In this document: positions 1-7,357 of the stretch, in pieces
Layout: every line of letters starts with the position of its first letter
How positions within the stretch are numbered: the stretch's first letter is position 1
Assembly (NCBI GenBank): GCA_023414975.1
Contig: JAEZMI010000305.1
Span: 1-34,897, forward strand
From: Pseudomonadota bacterium
GTDB taxonomy: Bacteria; Pseudomonadota; Alphaproteobacteria; Rhizobiales; Xanthobacteraceae
Reading direction: 5' to 3'
DNA: 34,897 nucleotides
Translations under genes and position numbers: made by a program
Notes under the pieces: model-generated
The model's database searches: none
What the model saw: the letters and a program-made list of their open reading frames with translations, nothing else
What the model was told of the DNA's origin: nothing

Positions 1-2322
1 CGGCAGGGTGTAGGCGATGACGTAGTCGCCCGCCTTCGTTCCCACGGAGCCGTGGCCGCCGGCGACATGGACGATGAACTGGCGCCCGCCTACCTCGTAA
101 CTCATCGGGGTCGCCTGACCGCCGGCCGGCAGGCGCTGGCGCCAGAGCACCTCCCCGGTCGCGACATCATAGGCGCGCAGGTAATCGTCGATCGCCGCGC
201 CGAGGAAGGCGACGCCGCTCGCCGTCACCATCGGCCCCCCGATGCCGGGCACGCCCAGGGTGATCGGCGGGAGAGGAATGGGCCCGGCGTCGCGGATCGT
301 GCCGTTCGGCCGCAGATAGGCCTTCGCGCCGGTCGCCAGATCGACGCCGGTCACATAGCCCCAGGGCGGCGCCTGGCACGGCAGGCCGAGGGGCGAGGTG
401 AACGGGCCCATGCGCACGCCGTAATCGCCGCCCTCATTGATGTTCAGCCCGGCCTCGCTGGAGTTCGCCTGCTCGTCCGCATCGATCTCGCCGGCCGGCA
501 CGAGCTGGGAGGTGAAGGCGATATAGGTCGGCATGGCGAACATCACTTGCCGCACCGGGTCGACCGCTACCGATCCCCAGTTGAAGGTGCCGAAATTACC
601 GGGATAGACCAGCGTCCCCTGGAAGCTGGGCGGCGTGTAGCGGCCCTCGTAACGCAGCCCGCGGAACTTGATGCGGCACATGAGCTGATCGAGGAGGCTC
701 GCGCCCCACATGTCGCTCTCGCGCAGCGGCTCCGGCGCGAAACTGAGCGAGGATACGGGTTGGGTGGGCGCCGTGAAGTCGCCGGGCACGTCTACCCCGC
801 TCGGCGCCGGCACCTCGCTGACCGGCAGGATCGGCGTGCCGGTGCGACGGTCGAGCACATAGACGTCGCCCTGCTTGGTCGGGACGACCACGGCGGGCAC
901 TGACTGGCCCTCGCGCCGGAGATCGACGAGCACGGGCTGGGCCGGCACGTCCATGTCCCACAGATCGTGGTGCACCGTCTGGAAGACCCAGCGCAGCCGG
1001 CCGCTCGCCACATCGAGCGCCACGACGGAGGAGGAGAACCGCTCCACCTCCGGGCTGCGATCCGTGCCGATCTGGTCGGGCGTCTTGTTGCCGAGCGGGA
1101 TGTAGACGAGGCCGAGGTCGGGATCGGCGCTGAAGATCGACCAGCTGTTGGGCGAGTTCGGCGTGTAGGTCTCGTCCGCCGCCGGAGGGGCGGTGCGGTC
1201 CGGGTTGCCGGAATCCCATGCCCAGCGCAGGGCGCCGCTGCGCACATCATAGCCGCGGATAACGCCGGAGGGCGCCGCGATGGCGTAATTGTCGTTCACC
1301 GCGCCACCGATGATCAGCACATCGTTCACGATGGCCGGCGGGGAAGTCGAGTAATAGAAGCCGGCGCGCTGGTGGGGCATGTTCGCCCAGAGGTTCACGA
1401 CGCCGTTCTCGCCGAACCCGGCGCAGGGACGCCCGGTGAGCGCGTCGAGCGCGAACAGGCGCGCATCCGCCGTCGGCAGGTAGACGCGCGCCGAACAGGC
1501 GGGCGCCGCCGCCAGATCAGCCTCGCCCACCGCCGCGTCGCGGAAATAGGAGAGCCCCCGGCAGGTCTGGTGCTGGCGGGAGGGCTCCATGCCGGCATCG
1601 GGATCAAAGCGCCAGCGTTCCGCGCCGGTCTCGGCGTCGAGGGCGATGGCGAGGCTGTGAGGGGTGCAGACATAGAGGAGATCGCCGATTTTCAGCGGCG
1701 TTACCTGATAGGTCGTCTCCGGCACGTCGTCCGGCCCGCGCAGGTCGCCCGTGCGGTAGGTCCAGGCGACCTCCAGCCGCCCCACATTCTCGGGGGTGAT
1801 CTGGGTCAGCGGCGTGTAGCGCTGGCCCGCCAAGGTGCGCCCGTAATGCAGCCACTCGCCGGGCGGCACGCCGCCATCGGGCGGACCATTCGGCTCGATG
1901 GTGCCGACGAGGCGGCCCTTCAGGCTGTGCGGGTCGCGCGTGAGGGCCGTGCCCGCCACGCCGACGCAGGCGAGCACGACGAGCGCGAGCGCAACCTGGC
2001 TCGCATCCCAGCGCCGGCCCGCACCGACCGCCCAGGGCGTCAGCAGCCACACGCCGAGCAGCACCACGAGCCCGCCGCGCGTGCCGAGCGGCCACCAGTC
2101 GAGGCCGACTTCCCACACCGCCCAGCCGAGCGTCGCCGCCAGCAACAGCGCGTAGAGCAACCGAACCTGCGGGCGCCGCCGCCACACGAGCAGGGCGCAG
2201 GCCAAAAGGCCGAGGCCGAGCGCCAGGTAGAACCAGCTGCCGCCCAGCATGACCAGCCAGACACCGCCGCCCGCCAGGAACAGGCCGATGAGAGCAAGGA
2301 TGAGGGTCGTGATGAGACGCAT
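1..2322 (-). CDS. gcd: Membrane-bound PQQ-dependent glucose dehydrogenase (3' end cut by window edge)
   Basis: Oxidises glucose to glucono-1,5-lactone on the periplasmic face and passes electrons to ubiquinone. The 774 codons seen have no stop; the last residues read GDYVIAYTLP, the usual extreme C-terminus of the family, so only a few codons are missing. Residues 1 to about 125 form about five membrane segments, followed by the quinoprotein beta-propeller from about 157 (WLHYGRTLAGQRY). Motifs matching the E. coli enzyme's cofactor and catalytic regions are HQTCRG (His251), HHDLWDMD (about 451-458) and PTKQGDVYVLD (Lys483). The ATG at 2322 is preceded by GGAAGG about 8 bases upstream. A sigma-EcfG-like element lies 82 bases upstream. 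It is transcribed divergently from the DUF1003 gene. The family assignment is secure; physiological coupling to the sugar cluster next door is inference. Confidence 0.95.
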   Translation of the reverse strand, partial: MRLITTLILALIGLFLAGGGVWLVMLGGSWFYLALGLGLLACALLVWRRRPQVRLLYALLLAATLGWAVWEVGLDWWPLGTRGGLVVLLGVWLLTPWAVGAGRRWDASQVALALVVLACVGVAGTALTRDPHSLKGRLVGTIEPNGPPDGGVPPGEWLHYGRTLAGQRYTPLTQITPENVGRLEVAWTYRTGDLRGPDDVPETTYQVTPLKIGDLLYVCTPHSLAIALDAETGAERWRFDPDAGMEPSRQHQTCRGLSYFRDAAVGEADLAAAPACSARVYLPTADARLFALDALTGRPCAGFGENGVVNLWANMPHQRAGFYYSTSPPAIVNDVLIIGGAVNDNYAIAAPSGVIRGYDVRSGALRWAWDSGNPDRTAPPAADETYTPNSPNSWSIFSADPDLGLVYIPLGNKTPDQIGTDRSPEVERFSSSVVALDVASGRLRWVFQTVHHDLWDMDVPAQPVLVDLRREGQSVPAVVVPTKQGDVYVLDRRTGTPILPVSEVPAPSGVDVPGDFTAPTQPVSSLSFAPEPLRESDMWGASLLDQLMCRIKFRGLRYEGRYTPPSFQGTLVYPGNFGTFNWGSVAVDPVRQVMFAMPTYIAFTSQLVPAGEIDADEQANSSEAGLNINEGGDYGVRMGPFTSPLGLPCQAPPWGYVTGVDLATGAKAYLRPNGTIRDAGPIPLPPITLGVPGIGGPMVTASGVAFLGAAIDDYLRAYDVATGEVLWRQRLPAGGQATPMSYEVGGRQFIVHVAGGHGSVGTKAGDYVIAYTLP

Positions 2323-2404
2323 GGGCCGGTCCTTCCGAGGGCGGGCGCGCAAGAGCGCGGCCCCGGCGGGCATGGGCGGAGAGGTTGTCGGTCGTCGTTG
2401 GGCT

Positions 2405-2429
2405 AACCGGCCAGCCGCCGATCCGTTCC
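2405..2429 (-). promoter_or_regulatory. Candidate sigma-EcfG promoter upstream of gcd
   Basis: On the minus strand GGAAC (2429-2425), 16 bases, then GGTT (2408-2405), 82 bases before the gcd start. The -10 is GGTT rather than CGTT, a variant also seen at two other sites here. The match is less certain because the leader is long. Confidence 0.5.
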
Positions 2430-2518
2430 CCATCTCGCCGCTCTCGGCCGCCCTGATGAACCCGCCTGCCGCCGTCGCGTTGAACCGCGACGGGCACCTG
2501 AGACCAGCGGAGACCCCC

Positions 2519-3130
2519 ATGCGGACGGACCAGTCGATGACGCGGGACAGTGCCGCCGGCGAGGATGAGCCGATGACGGGCGGGGAGCCTCTGCATGACG
2601 CGGGCGCCGTGCTCGCCCGCAACATCCGCGCGCTGCGCGATGCCGAACGGGCGGAAGAGGCGCGCGCGACGCTGAGCGCCCGCATCGCCGAGGCGATGAC
2701 CGCCTTCACCGGCTCGATGACCTTCGCCGTGATCCACCTCGCCATCGTGGCGGCGTGGGTTCTCGTCAATGTCGGCTGGGTGCCGGGGGTGGGGCGCTTC
2801 GACCCGACCTTCGTCATCCTCGCCACAGCCGCCTCGGTGGAGGCGATCTTCCTGTCGACCTTCGTGCTCATCAGCCAGAACCGCGCCGCCGCGATGGCTC
2901 AGCGGCAGGCCTCGCTGGACCTGCAGATCAACCTGCTCACCGAGCATGAGCTGACCCGGCTGATCACACTATGCCGGGCGATGGCGGAGAGGATGGGCAT
3001 GGATGAAGCGCGCGACGGCAGCCTCGCCGGGCTCGAGCGCCATGTGGCGCCCGAAAAGGTGATGGCGCGCATCAGCGCCGCCCAGTTGGATGAGGACGCC
3101 GATGACCCGGCGGGTCAGCCCCGGCCATAG
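2519..3130 (+). CDS. DUF1003 membrane protein
   Basis: A 203-residue protein of the DUF1003 family; no biochemical function is established for the family. A charged N-terminal region (about 30-65) precedes two membrane segments, about 65-85 and 95-120. Next comes the signature FLSTFVLISQNR, then a coiled, charged stretch (QRQASLDLQINLLTEHEL) and a cytoplasmic tail. The open frame extends back to 2249, but the part before 2519 overlaps the gcd promoter and 5' end. The ATG at 2519 follows a GCGGAG ribosome site and gives the family's usual N-terminus. Its last 16 bases overlap the 3' end of the convergent oxidoreductase gene. No EcfG-type element was found for this strand. Confidence 0.88.
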   Translation: MRTDQSMTRDSAAGEDEPMTGGEPLHDAGAVLARNIRALRDAERAEEARATLSARIAEAMTAFTGSMTFAVIHLAIVAAWVLVNVGWVPGVGRFDPTFVILATAASVEAIFLSTFVLISQNRAAAMAQRQASLDLQINLLTEHELTRLITLCRAMAERMGMDEARDGSLAGLERHVAPEKVMARISAAQLDEDADDPAGQPRP

Positions 3131-4143
3131 AGGCGGTCGATGACGGCGGCGATATCGACCAGCCGGTCCGCCGCCGGGTCATAGCCGGCGCCGCGCGCCA
3201 GGCGCTCCCCCCATGCCGCCGCGGCGCGGCCGCCCCAGGCGTCGGGCGGGACCGCCAAGGTCTCGCGCGCCGTGCCGCGGAAGCGCTCGGCGGTGAAGTC
3301 GTAGAAGGAGCCCGCGACATTTCGGAAGGAGGCCCCGCCGCGCGGTCCGTAGAATTCGGCGGCGATGACCGCGTCGCAGCCCGCGTTCAGCCGCCAGGAA
3401 CAGGCGAGGCGCACCACCGTGCCGGACGCCAGCTCCAGCGTCGCCACCGCGTAATCCTCCACCCTGTCCGACGCGGCTTCGATGGGCGCCCCATCGGCGA
3501 ACAGATGCGCGGAGACGGCGCGGACCTGCGGAAAATCGAGCACCCACAGAGCGAGGTCGACAAGGTGGATGCCGAGATCCATGACGCAGCCGCCGCCGGA
3601 CTGGCGCGGGTCATAGAACCATGCCTTGTCCGGCCCATAGGCGTTGTGGAAGGTGAGATCGACCGCGTGGACGGGCCCCAGCTCACCCCCCGTGACCAGA
3701 TCGCGGATGGATGCCATGCCTCTCGTGTGGCGATAGGAGAAGTCCACCCCGAGCAGCAGGTCGTTCGCCCGTGCCGCCTCCACCACGGCCCGGTTCTCCG
3801 CCACGGTGCGACCGAGGGGCTTCTGGCAGAACACGGCAACCCCGGCATCGAGCGCCTGAAGGCACTGATCGGCGTGCATGGCGCTGGGCGTGGCAATGAC
3901 GATGCCATCGAGATCCTGCGCCAACAGTTCCGCCAGCGAGTGCGCGCGAGCCGCCCGCGGCGCCAGCGCCAGCGCACCCTCGGCCATCGCATCGTTCGGC
4001 TCGACGATGGCGGCGGCCTCGATGGCGCCGGTCGCCAGCATCGCCTCCATTCGGTTGCGGCCGATCCAGCCGACGCCGAGAAAGCCGATGCGCGGGCGGC
4101 GCGTGAGGTTCGCCCCGTGGGGGAGGCTCAGCGTATCGGTCAT
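3115..4143 (-). CDS. Gfo/Idh/MocA family NAD(P)-dependent oxidoreductase
   Basis: A 342-residue sugar or cyclitol dehydrogenase of the family that includes glucose-fructose oxidoreductase and myo-inositol 2-dehydrogenase. The N-terminal Rossmann fold shows GFLGVGWIGRNR (about 20-31). CQKPLGR is the counterpart of the family EKP motif, with Gln in place of the usual Glu. GGGCVMDLGIHLVDL carries the conserved Asp and His of the catalytic half. The frame opens at 4164, but the ATG at 4143 has AAGGGAG about 7 bases upstream and lies 13 bases past the upstream dehydrogenase stop, so it is preferred. It forms a two-gene unit with that dehydrogenase. With an inositol-phosphate synthase in the same cluster, inositol or an inositol glycoside is a plausible substrate, but this is inference. 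Confidence 0.9.
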   Translation of the reverse strand: MTDTLSLPHGANLTRRPRIGFLGVGWIGRNRMEAMLATGAIEAAAIVEPNDAMAEGALALAPRAARAHSLAELLAQDLDGIVIATPSAMHADQCLQALDAGVAVFCQKPLGRTVAENRAVVEAARANDLLLGVDFSYRHTRGMASIRDLVTGGELGPVHAVDLTFHNAYGPDKAWFYDPRQSGGGCVMDLGIHLVDLALWVLDFPQVRAVSAHLFADGAPIEAASDRVEDYAVATLELASGTVVRLACSWRLNAGCDAVIAAEFYGPRGGASFRNVAGSFYDFTAERFRGTARETLAVPPDAWGGRAAAAWGERLARGAGYDPAADRLVDIAAVIDRLYGRG

Positions 4144-4156
4144 CGACGGCGCTCCC

Positions 4157-5170
4157 TTACACACCCCAGGGGCGGATGACCGCCTTTACGAACCCCTCGG
4201 GCCGGTCGCGCGTCGCGTCGAGCGCCGCGCCGAGCCCTTCCAGCGGGAACTGGTGCGTGCAGAGAGCGGCGGGGTCCACCTGCCCGCTCGCCACCACGGG
4301 AAGGGCCGCGCGCATCCCCGCGACATAGGTGCGAGGGTCGCGCTCATGGGCGTTGATGACGTCGAGACCCCGCCAGTTCCACAGCCACATATTCACCTGC
4401 CGCGGCCCGTCCTGGTGATAGCCGGCGACGACGAGCCGCCCGCGCTCGGCGGTGATCTCGGCGGCGAGGTCCAGCGGCCATTGCTTGCCGACCGCCTCGA
4501 TGACCCGCTCGCACCAGGCGCCGCCGGTCAGCTCGCTCACCCGCGCGACGATGGCGTGATGGTCGTCCATCGCCAGAACCTCCGCCGCGCCCATGCGGCG
4601 GGCGAGATCCTGCGCGAAGGGACGCCGGGCGATGGCGATGACACGCGCGCCGGCATCGCTGGCAAGGCGCGTGAGGATGGCACCGAGGAAGCCGATTCCG
4701 ATAATGGCCACGTTCTGGCCCGGCGCGATGTCGGCGCGCCGGAAAATGTTGAGCGCGCAGCCCAGCGGCTCGCCGGGGAAGTCGAGCCCGTCGAGTTCCG
4801 GGGGAAGCTCCACCACCGCGTCGGCGGCGGCGAGATCATATTGCGCATAGGCGCGGTAGGAGAGCGCGGCGACGCGGCGGCCGATCAATCCCTCGTCCAC
4901 GCCGGGGCCGACCGCGTCGACGATGCCCCAGCCCTCATGACCGAGATCGCCGGGCGTGGTGGGAAAGCTCATCCACTCCGGCCCCGACCAGGGGGCGAGG
5001 TTGGAGGCGCAGACGCCGCACCCCTCCACGCGCAGGCGTAACTGCCCCGCTCCCGGCTCGGGACGCGGCACATCCACGACGACGACACGGCCCGGACCGT
5101 TGATGACGGCCGCGCGCATCATGGCGACGTCGGCGCGCGACACCGGCGTGTCGATAGCTTCGCTCTGCAT
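4157..5170 (-). CDS. Medium-chain (zinc-type) alcohol dehydrogenase
   Basis: A 337-residue medium-chain dehydrogenase/reductase, expected to oxidise or reduce a polyol or sugar alcohol with NAD(P). The GroES-like half has GCGVCASN (Cys51/Cys54) and LGHEGWG (His78-Glu79), matching catalytic-zinc positions. The cofactor domain has VAIIGIGFLGAI near residue 170. The four-cysteine structural-zinc lobe found in many relatives is absent. The frame is open to 5281, but the ATG at 5170 is preceded by AGGGGAAG and gives a family-like length; the extra upstream codons would run through tandem repeats. A good EcfG-type promoter lies 65 bases upstream. The substrate cannot be read from the sequence; the neighbours suggest a sugar or cyclitol. 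Confidence 0.88.
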   Translation of the reverse strand: MQSEAIDTPVSRADVAMMRAAVINGPGRVVVVDVPRPEPGAGQLRLRVEGCGVCASNLAPWSGPEWMSFPTTPGDLGHEGWGIVDAVGPGVDEGLIGRRVAALSYRAYAQYDLAAADAVVELPPELDGLDFPGEPLGCALNIFRRADIAPGQNVAIIGIGFLGAILTRLASDAGARVIAIARRPFAQDLARRMGAAEVLAMDDHHAIVARVSELTGGAWCERVIEAVGKQWPLDLAAEITAERGRLVVAGYHQDGPRQVNMWLWNWRGLDVINAHERDPRTYVAGMRAALPVVASGQVDPAALCTHQFPLEGLGAALDATRDRPEGFVKAVIRPWGV

Positions 5171-5180
5171 GCTTCCCCTG

Positions 5181-5240
5181 CTCGGCTTGAACGGCTCGGC
5201 TTGAACGGCCCTGAGGCGCGACGGCCCTGAGGCGCAACGG
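5181..5240. repeat. Two adjacent short tandem duplications in a divergent leader
   Basis: CTCGGCTTGAACGG occurs twice head to tail (5181-5194, 5195-5208). It is followed at once by a 16-base unit (CCCTGAGGCGCGACGG) that is also duplicated, with one difference (5209-5224, 5225-5240). They lie in the 5' leader of the medium-chain dehydrogenase, and the -10 of its candidate promoter falls in the last copy. Confidence 0.85.
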
Positions 5241-5261
5241 CCGGAGGAACAAACATGTTCC
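5236..5261 (-). promoter_or_regulatory. Candidate sigma-EcfG promoter for the leftward dehydrogenase pair
   Basis: On the minus strand GGAAC (5261-5257), 17 bases, CGTT (5239-5236), 65 bases before the start at 5170. The -35 lies inside a perfect inverted repeat, GGAACA-AACA-TGTTCC (5246-5261), so a second regulator could compete there. Confidence 0.72.
5246..5261. promoter_or_regulatory. Inverted repeat, possible operator
   Basis: GGAACA (5246-5251), spacer AACA, TGTTCC (5256-5261): a perfect 6-base dyad between divergent genes, overlapping the -35 element of the minus-strand promoter. Each arm contains GGAAC, but only the minus-strand arm has a correctly spaced CGTT. Confidence 0.4.
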
Positions 5262-5279
5262 GGCCCTTCTTTCCCCCGC

Positions 5280-7010
5280 ATGCTGATTTATGGCGACCGC
5301 AGCCGCCGCGCCCGCATGCGGGATGTGCTGGAGCAACTCGACCTCGCCGCCGCCGGGCTCGAAGCGCCGCGCGACGACCGGGCCGGCTGGATCGGCCGGC
5401 ATGCGGCGCTGGTCGATCTGTTCATCGATGCCGCCGGGCTCGTTCAGGCCATCGAGGATGCCGCCTTCGCGGCCACGGGAGTGGACCGGCTGACTCCGGA
5501 CGCCGAGGCCCGCGCCGGGGCGCTCGTCGACCTCGCCCGGACGGTGATGCTGTCGTTTGAAACCGGGACGCTCCCTTCCACCGCCGAGGCGCGGGCGCTG
5601 GTGGCGCGCCTTGCCGGCGGCGGGCCCGCGGAAGACCTGCGGATCAGGACGGCGGAGGGCTATGCCTATTACGCCCTCTACCCGGAAGCCTATGGCGAGG
5701 CCGGGCGCGTGCTGGCGGGTGGGTCGCCCGCCGTGCTCGGCTTGCGCAGCATCGGCACCGGTCTCGGGGCGATGGTCGCGGCGGCGGGCGGCGCCGGCCT
5801 GTTCGCCACGCTGCGGCCGGTGGGCGACGTCTTCGAGCGGCGGCTCGCGCTCGATAAGAACCTTCGGCACCGCCTCGCGGCCCGCGCCGCCTTCCCCGCC
5901 GCCATCGTCGATGAGGGGCCCGGCCAATCCGGCAGCTCCATGGCGGGCGCGGCCGCGGCGCTGGAGGAACTGGGGATGCCGGCCGGCAAACTGCATTTCT
6001 TTTCCTCGCATGGCGGCGCGCCGGGGAGCGCGGCCACGGATGCCGTACGCCAGCGCTGGAACACCACGCCGCGCCATGTCCGGACACTCGACGATCTCGC
6101 CGGCGCGGGATGGCTGCGGCTCGCCGCCTGGGTGGAGGATCTGACCGGGCCGGCCATCGCGCCGCTCATCGATATCGGCGGCGGGCGCTGGCGCGATCAC
6201 CGTGCCTTCACCCGCCGTCCGCCGGGCGGACTGATGCGGGAGCGGCGCAAATTTCTGCTGACGAGCCGGGCCGGCACCTTCCTGCTGCGCTTCGCCGGGC
6301 TGGGCGCGACCGGCGCGGCGGCGGTGGACCGCGCCATGCGGCTCGCGCGCGCCGGCCTCACCCCGCCCGTGCTGGGGCTGCGCCACGGCTTCCTCGTGGA
6401 GCGGTGGCTGGGCGACGCCGTGGTGCCGGAGGAGCACGGGGACGATGCCGGCCTGCTGGCGCATGTCGCGGACTATCTCGCCTTCCGCGCGCGATATCTG
6501 CCGGCCGGGGCGCGGGACGGTGCGCCGCTCACCGAACTTGCCGCCATGGCCGAGCGCAATCTCGGCCTTTTAGCCCGCGCGCCGGTGGACATGGGCGCGC
6601 TGGCCGCCGACGCCGCCCAGCTCGCGCCCCGCGTGCGACGGGTGGCGACGGATAACCGGCTGCACCGCTGGGAGTGGCTGCGCCTGCCCGACGGGCGGCT
6701 GCTGAAGGCCGACGCCAGCGATCATTGCGCCGGGCATGACCTGATCGGCTGCCAGGACATCGCCTGGGACGTGGTGGGTGCGAGTGTGGAACTCGGGCTG
6801 GACGCAGCCGCGCTGACGGCGGCGCTCGAACGGCGCGGCGTCAAGGTGGACACCGCGCTGACCGCCTTCTACCGCCCCTGCTATGCCGCCTTTGAAGCCG
6901 GCAGCTTCTACTTAGATGCTTCCAACACCTCGGAGTACCCGGATAAGTTTTTACTTGAAGATCAAATATTGAGATACCTGAAAACAATAAATGTTAGGCA
7001 ACCCGACTAG
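5280..7010 (+). CDS. Uncharacterised protein with phosphoribosyltransferase-like and kinase-like regions
   Basis: A 576-residue cytoplasmic protein that I do not recognise as a named family. Residues about 120-290 resemble a type I phosphoribosyltransferase: LGLRSIGTGLGAMVAAA (153-169), then IVDEGPGQSGSS (209-220), which has the form of the PRPP-binding loop (hydrophobics, acidic pair, small residues, Gly-Ser). Residues about 325-530 resemble an aminoglycoside-phosphotransferase/kinase C-lobe: DNRLHRWEWL (458-467), LLKADASDH (474-482), CQDIAWDVVG (491-500). Both readings come from motifs only. The start at 5280 is the first ATG of the frame; no strong ribosome site precedes it. It heads the rightward cluster unit. 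The last 100 or so bases (from about 6905) are much richer in A+T and use TTA codons, unlike the rest of the gene. Its role may be making or activating a phosphorylated sugar or nucleotide. Confidence 0.75.
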   Translation: MLIYGDRSRRARMRDVLEQLDLAAAGLEAPRDDRAGWIGRHAALVDLFIDAAGLVQAIEDAAFAATGVDRLTPDAEARAGALVDLARTVMLSFETGTLPSTAEARALVARLAGGGPAEDLRIRTAEGYAYYALYPEAYGEAGRVLAGGSPAVLGLRSIGTGLGAMVAAAGGAGLFATLRPVGDVFERRLALDKNLRHRLAARAAFPAAIVDEGPGQSGSSMAGAAAALEELGMPAGKLHFFSSHGGAPGSAATDAVRQRWNTTPRHVRTLDDLAGAGWLRLAAWVEDLTGPAIAPLIDIGGGRWRDHRAFTRRPPGGLMRERRKFLLTSRAGTFLLRFAGLGATGAAAVDRAMRLARAGLTPPVLGLRHGFLVERWLGDAVVPEEHGDDAGLLAHVADYLAFRARYLPAGARDGAPLTELAAMAERNLGLLARAPVDMGALAADAAQLAPRVRRVATDNRLHRWEWLRLPDGRLLKADASDHCAGHDLIGCQDIAWDVVGASVELGLDAAALTAALERRGVKVDTALTAFYRPCYAAFEAGSFYLDASNTSEYPDKFLLEDQILRYLKTINVRQPD

Positions 7011-7018
7011 AATTTGCC

Positions 7019-7043
7019 GGAACCATCTTTGTTGCTGCCCGTT
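7019..7043 (+). promoter_or_regulatory. Candidate sigma-EcfG promoter for the epimerase/glycosyltransferase operon
   Basis: GGAAC (7019-7023), 16 bases, CGTT (7040-7043), 36 bases before the ATG at 7080. It is an exact match to the alphaproteobacterial general-stress consensus at the optimal spacing, in the only non-coding gap upstream of the nine-gene run 7080-15047. Confidence 0.82.
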
Positions 7044-7079
7044 GGGACGCGGAGCAGGTCAGCCCAAGATGGAGGCCGC

Positions 7080-7346
7080 ATGTCCCAGAGCACCAGCACC
7101 ACCGACCACAAGGCGATCCGCCGCTGGGTGGAGGAACGCGGTGGTCGTCCCGCGCGCGTGAAGGCCACAGGCAAGGGCGACGACCCCGGCATTCTCCGCG
7201 TCGATTTCGGCGAGCCGGAAGACGCGCTGGAGGAGATTTCCTGGGAGGAGTTCTTCGAGAAGTTCGAGGAGAACAAGCTCGCCTTCCTTCACGCGGAGGA
7301 CGGCAAGAGCCGGTTCAACAAGCTCGTCCACCGCCATCAATCCTGA
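7080..7346 (+). CDS. Small conserved acidic protein, function unknown
   Basis: An 88-residue cytoplasmic protein with a basic N-terminal half (DHKAIRRWVEERGGRPARVKA) and an acidic C-terminal half (EEISWEEFFEKFEENKLAFL). It matches a widespread small family sometimes labelled '1,4-alpha-glucan branching enzyme' in databases. It is far too short for, and has no motif of, that enzyme, so the label should not be transferred. The ATG at 7080 sits behind a clear GGAGG; an in-frame start at 7014 would place the promoter inside the gene. It is the first gene after a strong EcfG-type promoter and lies 11 bases before the first epimerase, which suggests a stress-induced protein leading the sugar operon. 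Confidence 0.85.
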   Translation: MSQSTSTTDHKAIRRWVEERGGRPARVKATGKGDDPGILRVDFGEPEDALEEISWEEFFEKFEENKLAFLHAEDGKSRFNKLVHRHQS

Positions 7347-7357
7347 CGCGGGCCCTC

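Noticed and set aside
967..2406. Long plus-strand open frame opposite gcd
   Set aside because: Antisense shadow of a clearly recognisable quinoprotein dehydrogenase; its translation is Arg/Ala/Gly-rich with no family pattern.
5246..5271. Plus-strand GGAAC as a promoter for the gene at 5280
   Set aside because: No CGTT or GGTT at 16 or 17 bases; only the minus-strand copy fits.
4935..6464. Long minus-strand open frame across the 5170-5280 divergent region
   Set aside because: Covers parts of two real genes in other frames; composition is typical of GC-rich shadow frames.
7080..7346. Annotation as 1,4-alpha-glucan branching enzyme
   Set aside because: 88 residues with no GH13 motif; the name is a propagated database label.
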